Counted from the stretch's first letter, positions 9,343 through 18,283 are shown. The stretch: DNA of 64,000 nt from Pirellula sp. (GCA_013822735.1 PNKZ01000010.1:124001-188000); one strand, 5' to 3'. The notes: a model not told the origin generated them from the letters alone. A program made the numbers and translations.

Positions 9343-10625
9343 GCGTACGGCCCTCCGGCGCGGCCGGGGTATACCAGCAGCGAGAACGCCCGTTCGAAGT
9401 CGGGCCATTTCGTTAGCTCGCCCCGTACGAGCAGCTTCCACTTCACGGCGTTGTGCGGCGACTGAAAGCTGTGCATCGCGCTTTCCGGCACCCGCAGTTC
9501 GATGCGCGCCACAAGCGGGTCGTTCCGCTCGATGCTGAAGCTTTCGCGGTGAAAGATCTCGATTTCGACGACGCGCTGAGTATGCGTGCGCGAGTTTGTC
9601 CCTTGGCGAAACGTCGCTTCCTCGTCGCACACTAATACGACGGAGAACCGTTGTACGTTGAGCCGGCCGGATTGAACGATGACCAGATCGTAACGGCCGC
9701 CGGGATAGAGCGGGTGCGTCGAGATCTCGACCAACGTCGGCTCGATGCCGCCGGCCACCATTACGGAGCGCGCGGCGAGAAACGTCAGGTAGCCGCCGGA
9801 AACCAGAAACGGCACGAGCCCGAACCAGAGTACATAGTCGGCCTTGCCTTCAAGCGATTCGGCGACCGCTTTGTAGACGAACCAACCGACCAGCGTGTTC
9901 CAGCCGATGGCGGCAAACAGCAGAAACAACGAGTTCCAACCGGGCGTGGCGTTCGGAATCCGATATTTGAGCGTCGTGCCGGGGCTGTTCGTCACGTCGC
10001 GATCGGAAGGGACAGTCGGCAACCGGCTGCCGGCGTTCACCGTATCGAATAGATCGACGCCCGCCGATTGCTGCATCAGCGCGCGCCGTTCCGCCGATTT
10101 TCCCCACGTTAGAAAGACGTAGAGCAAGCCGCCGATTCCGACGGCCACGAACGCGGCCGGCAACAGCGGCACCACCCAAGCGATCCAACTGTAGCCGCGT
10201 CGCAACACGGCATTCGACGGCGATTGAGGATCGTACCAGCAAGGATACTCTTGCCCGATTTCGAAGCCTTCGAGCACTTGTTCACAGGTGGCACGTTCAC
10301 TGAAGTAAACGCCGGCCGCATCATACGTGGCGGTCGTGTATTCTTCGCCGCCGGCCGTGTAGCGAATCTTAAACTCCGGTCGAAACCGGGGCGGTGCGTC
10401 GGCCCGCTCGGCAATATATTTCTCTAAGACGATACAGCGTGTTTCGACGAACTCGTGATTCGCGCGCCATTCCGGGGCCGTCATTTCGTTGACGACTTCG
10501 GCCAGGATCGAGCCGCCGACGATCGCCAACACCGCGAAGAAGCCCGCTAGCGCAATGCGGCCGCCGATATCCGACGTGGTGCGTCGATCGCCGCGCTTCT
10601 TCGAGAAAAACCGAAACCGAGGCAA
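9339..10625 (-). CDS. DUF3592-like membrane protein with arrestin-like C-terminal domain
   Basis: A 428-residue inner-membrane protein. One hydrophobic segment lies at about residues 23-45, then an extracytoplasmic DUF3592-like beta domain (FKIRYTAGGEEYTTATYDA ... YPCWYDPQSPSNAVLRRGYSW), a second segment (about 150-172), two further segments (about 232-255 and 267-295), and a C-terminal beta domain (about 300-428) containing GGRYDLVIVQSGRLNVQRFSVVLVC, which looks like an arrestin fold. The only in-frame start that keeps the whole first helix is a TTG at 10625 with no good ribosome site, so the true start may be different. It leads the three-gene overlapping cassette. Role unknown. Confidence 0.7.
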   Translation of the reverse strand: MPRFRFFSKKRGDRRTTSDIGGRIALAGFFAVLAIVGGSILAEVVNEMTAPEWRANHEFVETRCIVLEKYIAERADAPPRFRPEFKIRYTAGGEEYTTATYDAAGVYFSERATCEQVLEGFEIGQEYPCWYDPQSPSNAVLRRGYSWIAWVVPLLPAAFVAVGIGGLLYVFLTWGKSAERRALMQQSAGVDLFDTVNAGSRLPTVPSDRDVTNSPGTTLKYRIPNATPGWNSLFLLFAAIGWNTLVGWFVYKAVAESLEGKADYVLWFGLVPFLVSGGYLTFLAARSVMVAGGIEPTLVEISTHPLYPGGRYDLVIVQSGRLNVQRFSVVLVCDEEATFRQGTNSRTHTQRVVEIEIFHRESFSIERNDPLVARIELRVPESAMHSFQSPHNAVKWKLLVRGELTKWPDFERAFSLLVYPGRAGGPYA

Positions 10626-10792
10626 ATGCGCCGCCCATGAAAATGGCCTGTCGGCAAGCGGCGGAGAATGCCGAGCCGTACTTCATTTTCTAATCTCCGC
10701 CGTGAAGATTCGGAAGGGTATAATCACGCCGGAACGCCGCCCATGCCGCGAATCTACGGATTAAATCGCCCGCCCGCCGCCTTCGAGGTCGT

Positions 10793-12157
10793 ATGCCCGC
10801 TGAACGACGCCGCCGTCGCATCGCGCTCCGCGTCACACACGCGGTGACCGGCCTGTTGTTTCTCTTGGGCGCGCGCGGCGCGCAAGCTCAAGCAACACGC
10901 GAAGTGCAACACGCCGACTGGCCCGGCTGGCGAGGTGCAACACATGTCGGCCATGCCGAACGCGCGGCGTTTCCCGAGGCGTGGCCGCAAACCGCGCCCG
11001 CGCCTCTCTGGCAAGCCGCCACGGCCGAAGGTTGGTCGTCGCCGATCGTCGCAGAGGGAAAGGTGTTTGTTACAGATCGACGCGATAACGTCGAACGTGC
11101 CTGCGCGTTCGACGCGGCGACCGGTAAGCCGCTTTGGGAACGCGCGAACCCCGTCGACTTCGAACCGCACGCGGTCGGCAGGCGCCACGGCAGCGGTCCC
11201 AAGGCGACGCCCGTCTACAGCGACGGCCGCGTCTACACGCTCGGCATCGCAGGCTGGTTGCAATGTCTCGACGCACGAGACGGCGCCGTCGTTTGGAAGC
11301 TCCGCTTGCCCGCCGAGTTCGGTGAATTGCGATCGTTGCCCGACAACCGGATGTATGTCGACGGCGAAGATTGCGTAGTGGTGCCGGTGAGCTCCGGCCA
11401 AGGCGCTCCGGTGCCGCTCTTTGGATACACCGGTTCGCCTGTCGTGGCCGACAACCTACTCATCACGTCGGTCGGCGGCAAGCGAGGCGGCACGATCATG
11501 GCCTTCGACAAAGCGACCGGCGCCGTCGTCTGGAAAGCGCTTGATGAGAACGTCTCGTACTCCTCGCCCATCGTCGCCGCACCCGCCGGTAAACGACAGA
11601 TCATCGTCGCTACCGGCCCACGCCTAGTCGGGCTCGACATCGCCTCGGGCAAGTTGCTCTGGAGCGTGCCCTATCAGAACCAATACGACGAAACGATCGG
11701 CACGCCGGTCGTGGCCGGCGATTATGTGCTGCTCACGGCCGTCGGTCGGCCCCTCTCCGCCTGGCGCATTGCGGCAAAAGGCGACGGCTTCACGGCCGCC
11801 GAAGCTTGGCGATCGGAGGATATGTCGAGCTACCTCTCTAGCGTCGTTGTCGCCGGCGACTTGGTATTCGGCATGAACGACGGCGGCGAGTGGAACTGTG
11901 CCGGCCTACGCGACGGCCGACTCCTCTGGCGCGGCGGCAACCATGGCTACTACTGCACGCCGGTGCTCGTCGACCAACGTATCCTCGCGCTCAACGAACA
12001 AGGGGAACTCGCCGTACTGGCCGCCGACGGGCAACAGTTCCGGCAGCTCGCGCTGAACAAGCTTACGAGCGAGCCCACCTGGACTTCGCCGGCGGTCGTG
12101 GGAAACCGGCTCTTCGTGCGCAGCCGCTCGCAGCTCATGTGCTTCGAGGTTAAGTAG
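10793..12157 (+). CDS. Exported PQQ-like beta-propeller protein
   Basis: A 454-residue secreted protein with a signal peptide (Arg-rich start, hydrophobic TGLLFLLG, cleavage near AQA). The mature part is built from repeats of the PQQ/BamB type, for example AFDAATGKPLWERA, CLDARDGAVVWKLR, AFDKATGAVVWKAL and GLDIASGKLLWSVP, each with the aromatic Trp that docks the propeller blades. This indicates an eight-bladed propeller in the periplasm. Dehydrogenase active-site residues were not recognised, so a binding or scaffold role is more likely than a quinoprotein enzyme; such proteins are very common in Planctomycetes. The gene is convergent with ygfZ, with only two bases between stop codons. Confidence 0.85.
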   Translation: MPAERRRRRIALRVTHAVTGLLFLLGARGAQAQATREVQHADWPGWRGATHVGHAERAAFPEAWPQTAPAPLWQAATAEGWSSPIVAEGKVFVTDRRDNVERACAFDAATGKPLWERANPVDFEPHAVGRRHGSGPKATPVYSDGRVYTLGIAGWLQCLDARDGAVVWKLRLPAEFGELRSLPDNRMYVDGEDCVVVPVSSGQGAPVPLFGYTGSPVVADNLLITSVGGKRGGTIMAFDKATGAVVWKALDENVSYSSPIVAAPAGKRQIIVATGPRLVGLDIASGKLLWSVPYQNQYDETIGTPVVAGDYVLLTAVGRPLSAWRIAAKGDGFTAAEAWRSEDMSSYLSSVVVAGDLVFGMNDGGEWNCAGLRDGRLLWRGGNHGYYCTPVLVDQRILALNEQGELAVLAADGQQFRQLALNKLTSEPTWTSPAVVGNRLFVRSRSQLMCFEVK

Positions 12158-12159
12158 AC

Positions 12160-13137
12160 CTAGCGCACGACGAACGTGCCGCGATCGCTCGTGAGCTTGG
12201 TGCCCGGCTGATTCATGGCGACGCGCACCATTCCCAAGGCCACGACCGTGCCCGCGGCATCTCGGGCCAGCGAGCTCAAGCGGCCGACGACCTGATCTCC
12301 CACGCGCAGCTCGACGGCTTCGTCACCTCGAAGCGTCGCGGCGGCACCGGCATCGCCGCCCGCCTCAGCCTGCAAGCGCAGTAGCGCCTTGTTGACGTGC
12401 CCCATCGCATCCAGTCGGGCCACGGTCTCCTGCCCGAGGTAACACCCCTTGCGGAAGTTGAGCGTTTGAGCGTTGCGATTGATCTCCTGCGGCAGCGTCT
12501 TCTCTGAGATGTCGCGGCCGAGCAACGGCACCCCGGCGCCGATGCGAGCGGCGTCGTACCACGCAAACTCCCGCTCCGTGATGCCCGACGCCGAGAGCCG
12601 CACCTGCGCCACATCGAGCTGCTCCGGCCTACCGAAGAGCGTGTAGTTCGTCTGTTCCCCCTGCGTGCTCCGCACGAGCCAAGCTCCATCGCCCACCGCC
12701 GGGCAATCGATCGCCTCCAGCAGCTTCTCCGGCGGCGCAACCTGTAATGCGTCAGCCAGCAGCGCCGGAGCGTCCGGTCCGCCGATCCAAAGTTCGCCGA
12801 GTTCGTCCGTTTCATCGGCAAATAGCACCTTTTCCACGATCACGTACTTGCCGAGAAACTTCATCAGTCGGGCCGCAGCGTCCGTCTCAAATTCCGCGGC
12901 CGGAAGTTCCAACAGGAGCCCGTCCGCACGGCGATGCACCAGCGCGTAGAACTGAATCTGCCCCTTCGCGTCGAGCACGAACGCCTCGCAACCTTGACCA
13001 ACCGGGAGGTTCACGATGTCGTTCGTGCAAAACTTGTGCAGGTGCGACACGGCATCCGCGCCGCTCATCGACACCTTCGCGCGCGGCGACAAGTCGACGA
13101 AGGCGCAGCCTGGAGATACTTCGGCATCGACGGACAT
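12160..13137 (-). CDS. ygfZ: YgfZ/GcvT-fold tetrahydrofolate-dependent Fe-S protein maturation factor
   Basis: A 325-residue cytoplasmic protein with the YgfZ signature KGCYLGQE (about residues 230-237), whose Cys is conserved in the family, inside the aminomethyltransferase-like fold (YDAARIGAGVPLLGRDI before it). The family uses folate to help make or repair Fe-S enzymes such as MiaB. It lies 15 bp downstream of the LarA-like gene on the same strand, so they are probably co-transcribed. Length and the C-terminal beta-barrel are normal. It is not glycine-cleavage GcvT, which lacks this Cys motif. Confidence 0.92.
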   Translation of the reverse strand: MSVDAEVSPGCAFVDLSPRAKVSMSGADAVSHLHKFCTNDIVNLPVGQGCEAFVLDAKGQIQFYALVHRRADGLLLELPAAEFETDAAARLMKFLGKYVIVEKVLFADETDELGELWIGGPDAPALLADALQVAPPEKLLEAIDCPAVGDGAWLVRSTQGEQTNYTLFGRPEQLDVAQVRLSASGITEREFAWYDAARIGAGVPLLGRDISEKTLPQEINRNAQTLNFRKGCYLGQETVARLDAMGHVNKALLRLQAEAGGDAGAAATLRGDEAVELRVGDQVVGRLSSLARDAAGTVVALGMVRVAMNQPGTKLTSDRGTFVVR

Positions 13138-13152
13138 AGGCTCGATCGCTGG

Positions 13153-14472
13153 CTAGAGGACTCGCGGCGCCGCGTACTGCGCATCGCACAACACAATGCA
13201 CGACTTACGCCGCGTCGCCAAGCGTTCGACGTCGGCAGGCCCGTCCACCGGCGCCATGCCCAGTTCTTCAACGATGCTCGGATCGAGCTTGCTCAAGAAG
13301 TAAACGCGCACGCGCCGCTGCGCGCGGTCGAGCATCAGCGCTGCGAACGCATCGAGCGGCCGCACCTTGCGAATCTCCGCCTGGGCCGTGTCGCGATCAT
13401 CAATGCGCGCGAGCGCTTCCATGGCCTTGCCCGGCAGCTCGCTCAACTCGGTGCAAAGCGCAATCGCTCCGCCGTCGTCGACCACTTGCAGTGCGCCGGC
13501 CAAGGCTCGCCCGACATCGTTCCATGTTTGCGCCGCTTCGCCGCCGAGCGCCGCCACCACCAAATCGGCCCGCGATGCAAACGTCTCCGACCACATCGCG
13601 CTCCACGAAGCCGCCGCCTTCCGCGCCACGGCCTGAATCTCCCCCGCCACCACCGCGGCCTTGCCGCCGGGGCCCGGGATTACTTGCACGGTCGCCTGCA
13701 CGCCGCTCTGCCAGCCGACGAGTTCGACCTCCTGCTGCGATTTCGGAAACGCCTCGGCTTCGTTGTCGAGCAGATGCGCGTTGCGGAAGCGTTGCAAAGC
13801 GGCCGTGTCCGAGAAAGTCGGATAGAGCGCGCCATAGACGCCGCGATAAGCCCAACTCTCCGGCCCGCGATAGCAACCGATCGCCACCACCATATCGGCG
13901 TCGGTCAGCAACCGGTTCAAATACACCGGTCGGCCGGATCGCGTGTTCCCCAAGTAGCCGAGCTTCCCCCGATCGGCCGGATCGTGCCGCTCGGTGCGCA
14001 GCACTCGTGGTTCGCTGCGGAGCATATGCTGTTCGGCGCTTGTGGAAGCCGACGTCCCGCCGCTTTCCCCCACCGCCACCAAAGCCGCGGCGCCGCGCAC
14101 CTGTGCCCCTTGCAGCATTTCGCCGTCGACATGGAGCACGGTGATATCTTCGAGCGCCACGCCGCCGGCGATCAGTTGTTCCGCCGCCGCTTCCACAATG
14201 TCCCGCGACCGCGGTACGCCCGGCTCCACCACGATCGTCACATGGTCTCCCACCACGACCGAATGCGCCAGATCCGGAAACTCCAACGGGCTCGCCAGCG
14301 CCTGTCGCAAGTGGGCGACAAATTCGGCCGACTCCAACTCCGCAAACGGCTGACCCGCCACGGCCGCCGGGGTCGCCGCGGCATCCGCGCAGCCGCACTT
14401 GCCGATCAAGCGGTCGCCGTCGAGGGGAATGGTCAAATTGCCGGAAGCGCCGTAGCGCACGTGAACAGACAT
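13153..14472 (-). CDS. LarA-like (DUF2088) protein lacking the racemase ligand motifs
   Basis: A 439-residue cytoplasmic protein with the LarA/DUF2088 layout: an N-terminal Rossmann-like domain (HSVVVGDHVTIVVEPGVPRS ... GGVALEDITVLH) and the HDPADRGKLGYLGNTRSGRPVYLNRLLTDADMVVAIG block typical of the family. True lactate racemases hold a nickel-pincer cofactor with His and Lys, including a PHxFAGxSGGxK-like motif right after that block. Here the place is taken by CYRGPESWAYRGVYGALYPTFSD, and the earlier GTHR-like motif is also absent. The protein is therefore probably not a racemase of the LarA chemistry. It is transcribed with ygfZ and divergent from the large lipoprotein gene. Confidence 0.72.
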   Translation of the reverse strand: MSVHVRYGASGNLTIPLDGDRLIGKCGCADAAATPAAVAGQPFAELESAEFVAHLRQALASPLEFPDLAHSVVVGDHVTIVVEPGVPRSRDIVEAAAEQLIAGGVALEDITVLHVDGEMLQGAQVRGAAALVAVGESGGTSASTSAEQHMLRSEPRVLRTERHDPADRGKLGYLGNTRSGRPVYLNRLLTDADMVVAIGCYRGPESWAYRGVYGALYPTFSDTAALQRFRNAHLLDNEAEAFPKSQQEVELVGWQSGVQATVQVIPGPGGKAAVVAGEIQAVARKAAASWSAMWSETFASRADLVVAALGGEAAQTWNDVGRALAGALQVVDDGGAIALCTELSELPGKAMEALARIDDRDTAQAEIRKVRPLDAFAALMLDRAQRRVRVYFLSKLDPSIVEELGMAPVDGPADVERLATRRKSCIVLCDAQYAAPRVL

Positions 14473-14651
14473 TATGGGAAGCCTATGAGTTATGGAGAGA
14501 CCAGTATGTCGGCTCCCTGCTGTGGATTATCAAGGCCGACTCCGATCGGTCAAGAAGCCGAGCTTGAGGCGTGCGGCAATTCTCGGACATAATGTCGAAC
14601 ATAATGCTTGGCTGAAGCCGCCGATGCAATCGTCATCAGGGAAGGTTGTCG

Positions 14652-17108
14652 ATGTCGCAGAATGTCCGCCCCATGCTCGCCCGGTTTCTTGGCCTTGGCG
14701 TCGTTTCGACGTTCCTGGCCGCGGCGCTCGCAGGCTGTTCCGATCCCCCGTCGATCGAGTTAAAGCCGACCGGCACGGCCAACACCGCCGCGCTCAACGA
14801 AGCCGAACGTCTGCTGGCGAACATGGTCGACGCCTACGCCAAGGCCGACAGCTACGCCGATCGCGGCGAACTGCGCATCACCGGCAAGCGCCAAGGCCAG
14901 CCGACGGAATGGAAAGTCCCCTTCTCCGTCATGCTCACGCGCCCGAACAAGTTGCATCTCCGCCTCTACCAAGGCAACTTCGTTTGCGACGGCACCAACG
15001 TTTGGGGTTGGACCGAAGACCTCCCCGGCTACTTGCTCAAGCGCCCTGCCCCGAAGTTTCTCTCGCTCGGCGAAGTCTATTCCGATGAAGTGTTGCGCGG
15101 CGTGCTGAGCGAAGGACTCGCCGGCGGCTCGCTGCCGCTGGAAATGCTCTTAGGTTCCGATGCCATGGAGTTGCTCCGCGCCGGAGGCGAACGACCGGAG
15201 ACGCTCAGCGACGACTATGTCGAAGGAAAGGAATGCCGCCGCGTGCGCGTCCGTCGCGACGACGGCGACCTCATCTATTGGATCGACCGCGCTTCGCACA
15301 CGCTCCGCCGCATCGACTTTCCCACCAAGCGTTTGGCCTCGGCCTTGGCCGATCCGTACCCGCCGACCGACTTGGCGATGTTCGCCGAGTTCGTCGATGC
15401 GCAGATCAACCCGAAGATCGCGCCGGAGTCGTTCCAGTTTGATCCGCCGCCGCAAATCAAAGTCGTTGAGAAGCTCGACCCCAATTGGGCCGCGCCCCCT
15501 CCGGTTCCTCCGGCCCGCGTGCTGGGAGAGAAAGTCGGCGACTTTACCATCCAACAACTCGACGGCCCGCAGTTGAAAAGCGGCGAACTCACCGACAAGC
15601 CGACGGTGCTGATGTTTTGGTCGCTCGGCAGCAGCGAATGCCAGCCGATGCTCGCGGCGATGAATGAAGCGCTCGCCAAGCAACCGTCGCGCGACGCCGT
15701 ACGCTTCCTCGCCGTGAGCATCGACCCGACGGGCGACGGCGGCATCGCCGACGACGAACTCCGTCGAATGTTCCGTGACGCCAAACTCAACCTGCCGATC
15801 GCCCGCGATGTCGACAACAGCACGATCAAAGCGCTCGACGTTCGCTTCGTCCCCAACGTCTACTTCCTCGATAAGCAAGGGATCGTGCAAGACAACGAAG
15901 TCGGGCTGAGTCCCGACCTGGTCGAGAAGTTCACCGCGCGCGTCGCCGACCTCGCGGCAGGTAAATCCCTTATCCAAGCCTGCCGCGATCGCTACACGGA
16001 GCGTTTGAAGAAGTACGACCAATCGCAGCAAGCGCAAGCCCAAGCGAGCGCCGCCGCCTCGGTGCCGCAAGCGAAGCTCGCACCGAAATCGCCGCCCAAA
16101 TCGCTGAAGCTCACCGAAGTTTGGAAGTCGACGGAGATCAAACAGCCCGGCTATGTGCTGGTGACGGCGGAGAAAGACGGCGAAAAGAGCGGGCCGGCGA
16201 AGATCTTCGTGGTCGACGGATTGAAGAGCGTCGCCGAACTCGACGCCCAAGGCAAACTTCTCCGCACCACGGCGCTCGATTTGCCGAAAGAGCCCGAGAG
16301 CGTGGTCGGCTTCCTGCGTACCGCAGTCGACAAGTCGGGCAAGCGGTTCTTCGTCGGTTCGCTTTCGTCGCAACAGCAATTGCACGTTTTCGATTCCGAC
16401 TGGAAGCGACTCTTGAGTTTCCCCGAAGGCTCACACGCCGGCATCTCCGACGTGCAACTCGGCGACCTCGACGGCGACGGCAAGCCGGAGATTTGCGTCG
16501 GCTATTGGGGGCTCGTCGGGCTGCAAGCCGTGGAGCTCGACGGCACGCGGAAATGGAGCAACCGCCGCTTGCCGGAGAACATTCTGCGCGTCGCCGTAAC
16601 CGGAGCCGATGCCGGCGGCAAACGGTTGCTGATCTGCGCGACGGGCCTGATGACCGCGGCCGTGATCGATGAGCTCGGCCAAACCTTGAAAGAAATGCCG
16701 ATCGGCGCCCGCGCCGTGCGGTTGGTCGCCGCCGCCGATCTCAACGGCGACGGCAGCGCCGAGCTTTGCGCCTTGGCCGCGCAAGGGCCGGGCTCCGATA
16801 CGGCCGTCGGCTTCGACGGCGCCGGACGCGAACTCTGGAACTATCCGCTGCCGGCCGGCGTGCAGCCGGTGCCGCAGATGCAGAACGAAATGGTCGTCGG
16901 CGGACGCGTGTTCGACGAAGGGCCCGGCGACTGGGTCTTCGCCGGCGCCGACGGCACGGTGCACATCGTTGCCGCCGACGGCAAACCGATCGACCAATTC
17001 GCGACCGGCGAAGCCATTCACGGCATCGCCTTAGGCGCGCTCGACGGCCATGCCACACTTTTCATTTCTAACTCCAAAAGTGTGACCGCTTTCCGCTTAC
17101 AGCGATAA
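14652..17108 (+). CDS. Large lipoprotein: LolA-like domain, TlpA-like domain, FG-GAP propeller
   Basis: An 818-residue lipoprotein with lipobox LAAALAGC near residue 30. The ATG at 14652 is used because GGGAAGG precedes it. The first 270 residues resemble outer-membrane lipoprotein-sorting (LolA/LolB-like) beta domains (FSVMLTRPNKLHLRLYQGNF, IDRASHTLRRIDFPT). About residues 280-420 form a thioredoxin/TlpA-like domain (VGDFTIQQLDGPQLKSGEL ... FVPNVYFLDKQGIVQDNEVG), but the active site reads SSEC instead of CxxC, so disulphide exchange is unlikely. The remainder is a propeller with FG-GAP/VCBS calcium loops (DLDGDGKPEICVG, DLNGDGSAELCAL). A scaffold or ligand-binding role at the periplasmic face is inference. 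Confidence 0.8.
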   Translation: MSQNVRPMLARFLGLGVVSTFLAAALAGCSDPPSIELKPTGTANTAALNEAERLLANMVDAYAKADSYADRGELRITGKRQGQPTEWKVPFSVMLTRPNKLHLRLYQGNFVCDGTNVWGWTEDLPGYLLKRPAPKFLSLGEVYSDEVLRGVLSEGLAGGSLPLEMLLGSDAMELLRAGGERPETLSDDYVEGKECRRVRVRRDDGDLIYWIDRASHTLRRIDFPTKRLASALADPYPPTDLAMFAEFVDAQINPKIAPESFQFDPPPQIKVVEKLDPNWAAPPPVPPARVLGEKVGDFTIQQLDGPQLKSGELTDKPTVLMFWSLGSSECQPMLAAMNEALAKQPSRDAVRFLAVSIDPTGDGGIADDELRRMFRDAKLNLPIARDVDNSTIKALDVRFVPNVYFLDKQGIVQDNEVGLSPDLVEKFTARVADLAAGKSLIQACRDRYTERLKKYDQSQQAQAQASAAASVPQAKLAPKSPPKSLKLTEVWKSTEIKQPGYVLVTAEKDGEKSGPAKIFVVDGLKSVAELDAQGKLLRTTALDLPKEPESVVGFLRTAVDKSGKRFFVGSLSSQQQLHVFDSDWKRLLSFPEGSHAGISDVQLGDLDGDGKPEICVGYWGLVGLQAVELDGTRKWSNRRLPENILRVAVTGADAGGKRLLICATGLMTAAVIDELGQTLKEMPIGARAVRLVAAADLNGDGSAELCALAAQGPGSDTAVGFDGAGRELWNYPLPAGVQPVPQMQNEMVVGGRVFDEGPGDWVFAGADGTVHIVAADGKPIDQFATGEAIHGIALGALDGHATLFISNSKSVTAFRLQR

Positions 17109-17195
17109 AGTAAGTTCCATAACGGACACGCCGAGGGAACCGACATCACACCGCAACAAGTCATCGAACATATCCTTGGCCCCAAGTCTCTCGAC

Positions 17196-17615
17196 GTGCT
17201 GCGAGCAGTGACGGGCGGGCAATGCGTTTTGGTCGATCCCGATGACGGGATTCGCAATCCCAAACCCATTAGCGACCCTGTTGAGTTGTCGACTCAAGAC
17301 GCCGTTTTGCTCTCAAAGTTGTTGCTGAACGCCGATTCGTGGTTCTTTGCCGTGAAGCGGTGTTTGCCCAAAGGCACGGCGCGGATTCGGCTCACGTCGC
17401 CGCTCGGCGATGCGACAGTGCTGATCGGTATGCCTTGCCAAGACTGGGACGTAATTGTTGACGGCGAACACTGCGGGGGCTTCTTTGACCCGGTCGACAT
17501 AGAGATGCGAAGTCTACTCAAGCGCACATTTCCGGACTTGGCGTCTTCGGAAGCACGATCAATGTGGAAAAGCGGGGCGATCAAGCAGTTGAAGGAAGGC
17601 AAGTCATCGATTTAG
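17196..17615 (+). CDS. Hypothetical protein, probably lacking its native start
   Basis: A 139-residue ORF from a GTG at 17196. The frame is open and coding-like further upstream (a stretch reading TDITPQQVIEHILGPKSLD), back to the stop codon of the preceding lipoprotein gene, which is in the same frame, but no ATG, GTG or TTG exists in that stretch. Either translation uses a rare start or the 5' end was lost. The sequence ends with FPDLASSEARSMWKSGAIKQLKEGK. I do not recognise the family. Base composition is lower in GC than the neighbours, as for the next small ORF, which suggests acquired DNA. Confidence 0.5.
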   Translation: MLRAVTGGQCVLVDPDDGIRNPKPISDPVELSTQDAVLLSKLLLNADSWFFAVKRCLPKGTARIRLTSPLGDATVLIGMPCQDWDVIVDGEHCGGFFDPVDIEMRSLLKRTFPDLASSEARSMWKSGAIKQLKEGKSSI

Positions 17616-17669
17616 ATACCCAAGGGCCACCTTCCCGTCTAAGTGTGGCAATTACCTAAAGATTTGCCG

Positions 17670-17969
17670 ATGCCTGAACCATCGTTCACGATACGAGAGA
17701 CGTTTTTCATTGAAGGGCGAGGGTTGGTGTTGCTCTCTGATATCGATGAGCAGGCTACGCCTTCCGTTCGAGTTTTGATAGGAGATGAGTTAGATATTAC
17801 CGCGACAACGGGTTCGAGTTTGCGAACAAGGGTGACGGGAATCGAGTTGATTCACGTCAATCCGCCGAACCAGCTACCGCTTGGAATTCTCGTAAATCAC
17901 ATCCCCACTTCGTCGTCGCCTAGCCTCGTTGGAGCAATTGCGAAGGTCGTTCAGCAGGGTAGGCCATGA
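17670..17969 (+). CDS. Small beta-barrel protein resembling translation-factor domain 2
   Basis: A 99-residue protein with strand pattern FTIRETFFIEGRGLVLLSDID ... VRVLIGDELDITATTGSSLRTRVTGIELIHV ... LPLGILV. The GRGxV turn and the final GIE/GILV strands are like EF-Tu domain 2 barrels that occur as stand-alone small proteins in Planctomycetes and others. A GTG at 17643 is an alternative start. GC content is lower than the surroundings, and it sits 54 bp after the other accessory ORF. No partner gene is recognised; function unknown. Confidence 0.55.
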   Translation: MPEPSFTIRETFFIEGRGLVLLSDIDEQATPSVRVLIGDELDITATTGSSLRTRVTGIELIHVNPPNQLPLGILVNHIPTSSSPSLVGAIAKVVQQGRP

Positions 17970-18283
17970 ACAAACGAGAGCACGTCGACCGACGCCTTAT
18001 AAACGGCACTGCACCCTTACAAAAAGCAAATTTCAAACTGACTGCCGACCCGCCGTCTTCATCCCCCACATCCCCTTCTCATCCCCCTATCTCCCTTTCT
18101 TCTCTGGAAGCCCTTCGACAAAAGAAAGCGTGATGGAGTTGCCGCTACGGCACACGGAGCGTGCCTGCAACTTGGGGTACCTAGTCGGTCTGCCGGCGAT
18201 GGTGTATTCTGCTCGACGCGCTCCGGACGCGACGTTCGGGCCTGTTTTTCCTATCGCTTCTCACTTCGTTGGACCCTGCGAAT
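17970..18283. other. Intergenic region with a solo GGGAGAT-type repeat arm
   Basis: About 314 bp without a supported gene between the accessory ORFs and the PGK-like gene. It contains the polypyrimidine repeat arm listed separately, and its 3' part (about 18130-18283) should hold the promoter of the PGK-like gene. An overlapping frame that crosses into the PGK-like gene is Arg/Pro/His-rich and not gene-like. Confidence 0.55.
18054..18098. repeat. Solo arm of the GGGAGAT intergenic repeat family
   Basis: Read on the minus strand it begins GAAAGGGAGATAGGGGGATG and ends GGGGGATGAAGAC. It matches the right arm of the GxxExxY cassette (35705-35755), which also carries GTGGGGATGAAGAC at the same distance, and the right arm at 46621. 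No opposing arm is seen nearby. Confidence 0.7.

Noticed and set aside
12934-14592. 552-residue open frame on the plus strand
   Set aside because: Antisense to the LarA-like and ygfZ genes; composition is that of a GC-rich shadow frame.
15150-16385. 411-residue open frame on the minus strand
   Set aside because: Antisense to the lipoprotein gene, which has lipobox, TlpA-like and FG-GAP features.
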